Shown one piece after another: positions 63,167 through 64,000 of a DNA stretch of 64,000 nucleotides (its first letter is position 1; the number at the start of each line of letters is the position of its first letter). The notes under the pieces are model-generated. The model had not been told where the DNA came from. It ran no database searches and worked only from the letters and a program-made list of their open reading frames with translations. Origin of the DNA: Heracleum sosnowskyi (lineage: Eukaryota > Streptophyta > Magnoliopsida > Apiales > Apiaceae); assembly GCA_030848705.1 (NCBI GenBank), contig CM061236.1:137693970-137757969 (forward strand), given 5' to 3'. The translations under genes were made by a program, and so were the position numbers.

Positions 63167-64000
63167 TTTTTCTCTTGAGAATGAAACTGAATTAGACCCA
63201 AATTCAGTTAACCCCCATTCAACACCATACACTCAGCCTAGGCCCTCTAGACTTCCCAAAGCCCAAAGAGAAGCCTTGCAAGAATCCAGAAAAAGATCCT
63301 TAGAAGTTGATGTTGGTGGTAGCTCTGTTAGTCAAGAGGGAGACACTGCACCTAGTGCAGCAAATAAGGAAGGTAGTCAAACAGAACCCACAGTGGTTCC
63401 CCCTGAGCCTAAGAAGAAGAGAGCTAGGAGGACCAAAACCACTGTCAGCCACCCTGCAGTCTCCCAAAAGACTGTAGAGGAAACCAGGGAAATAAACTCC
63501 TCCCTAGATGTGCCTTCTCAACAAGGGACATCTATTGCAATTGGCCTGTCTCCCAAGGCACCCTGTACAGAGTCTGCACAAACTCATGGTTCCCAACCTG
63601 AGATACCCCCACTTGAAGAAACACACAGTGAGTTATGGCACAGTGAGGATTTCTCTACTCCTATTGATGGTTCACATGTTTCATCTGTGAATCAGCCCCC
63701 ACTCTCTACTACACTTTCACCTTCTTCCTTCCCTACACATTCTTTTGTTTCTTCTCCACAACCTAGAGAAGGGGACAGTCCCAACCCTTCAGGTTTTGAT
63801 CATCCATCTCCAATCATGGATGAGCCCCCATCTAGTGGTCCACAAGAACCCATTTCTCAAAGTGAGATGGACACCACTCCTCCAAACACTGAGCTAGGGC
63901 AAAGTGGTATTTTGTCAGAAAATGAAACAGCCAACACTTTGTCTGATCTCCAAGGAGCATCTTACCTTCAGGAAGATGCTGTCACAGCCTCTGTTGCTGT
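63167..64000 (+). CDS. Post-pol ORF of E2, continuation after E3
   Basis: In the frame that continues from 53112 across one copy of the GATTC duplication, there is no stop up to the window end (834 nt). The sequence is Pro/Ser/Thr/Glu-rich low complexity with a basic patch (KKKRARRTK, near 63410-63440) placed like the one in E1 and E3. The 3' end is outside the window. Before E3 arrived this was one ORF of more than 550 codons. Confidence 0.8.

Larger units (their letters stand above)
44010..64000 (+). mobile_element. E2: Sirevirus-like Ty1/copia element, 3' end outside window
   Basis: Order: 5' LTR, primer-binding site, gag, pol, small ORF and long post-pol ORF. The post-pol ORF is interrupted by E3 (53113-63161). 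Gag and pol frames are open apart from the single UAG between them, so this copy looks recent. The 3' LTR is not in the window. The word TACTGTCA/TGACAG recurs throughout. Confidence 0.88.

Overview
The window is nuclear DNA of a flowering plant, most likely a eudicot. It is AT-rich intergenic sequence dominated by Ty1/copia retrotransposons, Helitrons, a LINE and MITEs. Only two cellular genes are visible, both of the plant bHLH118/120/36-like type. I cannot name the species from the sequence.

Region by region. (1) 1-4182 is the 3' part of a Sirevirus-like copia element (E1): a long post-pol ORF, a polypurine tract and a 496-bp LTR. E1 is inserted in a degenerate copia element (E4, 4183-~7558). 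(2) ~9.85-13.65 kb and ~30.4-36.7 kb are two copies of a duplicated block. Each carries one three-exon bHLH gene on the minus strand (10501-11412, 236 aa; 30907-31878, 239 aa). (3) The 17 kb between the blocks is filled with transposons: a Helitron cluster (14.5-21.8 kb), a foldback hairpin (22.1-22.4 kb), a long-inverted-repeat element (~22.77-27.07 kb) enclosing a broken copia gag and its LTR, and two hAT-type elements with 8-bp target duplications. (4) Two Helitrons (32.29-35.77 kb) sit upstream of the second bHLH gene; the larger carries a broken RPA70-like gene with introns. The other bHLH copy preserves the empty site. (5) 37.0-40.6 kb holds an inverted second copy of the 14.5-17.5 kb Helitron, itself carrying a 395-bp MITE with 9-bp target duplications, followed by a Helitron with tandem tRNA T-arm-like repeats. 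(6) 41.95-44.0 kb is an L1-type LINE cut off by a second Sirevirus-like element, E2. (7) E2 runs from ~44.0 kb past the window end, with intact gag and pol reading frames in the same frame separated by one UAG, a small acidic ORF behind its own TATA-like site, and a long post-pol ORF. (8) E3 (53113-63161) is nested in that post-pol ORF. It has 549-bp LTRs differing at one base and a perfect GATTC target duplication, but its pol has lost the whole reverse transcriptase by a frame-preserving deletion.

The most unusual signals are: the young RT-less element E3, which must have moved with reverse transcriptase supplied in trans or lost it just after inserting; a separate short sequence word in each retrotransposon family, repeated dozens of times in coding, non-coding and LTR sequence on both strands (AAACTCTGA in E1/E3, TACTGTCA/TGACAG in E2, CCATCGAA in the minus-strand family), often as perfect inverted pairs; a conserved domain in the post-pol ORFs of E1 and E2; and the possibility that both gag-pol junctions use a shared acceptor-like TTGCAGGGTA sequence.
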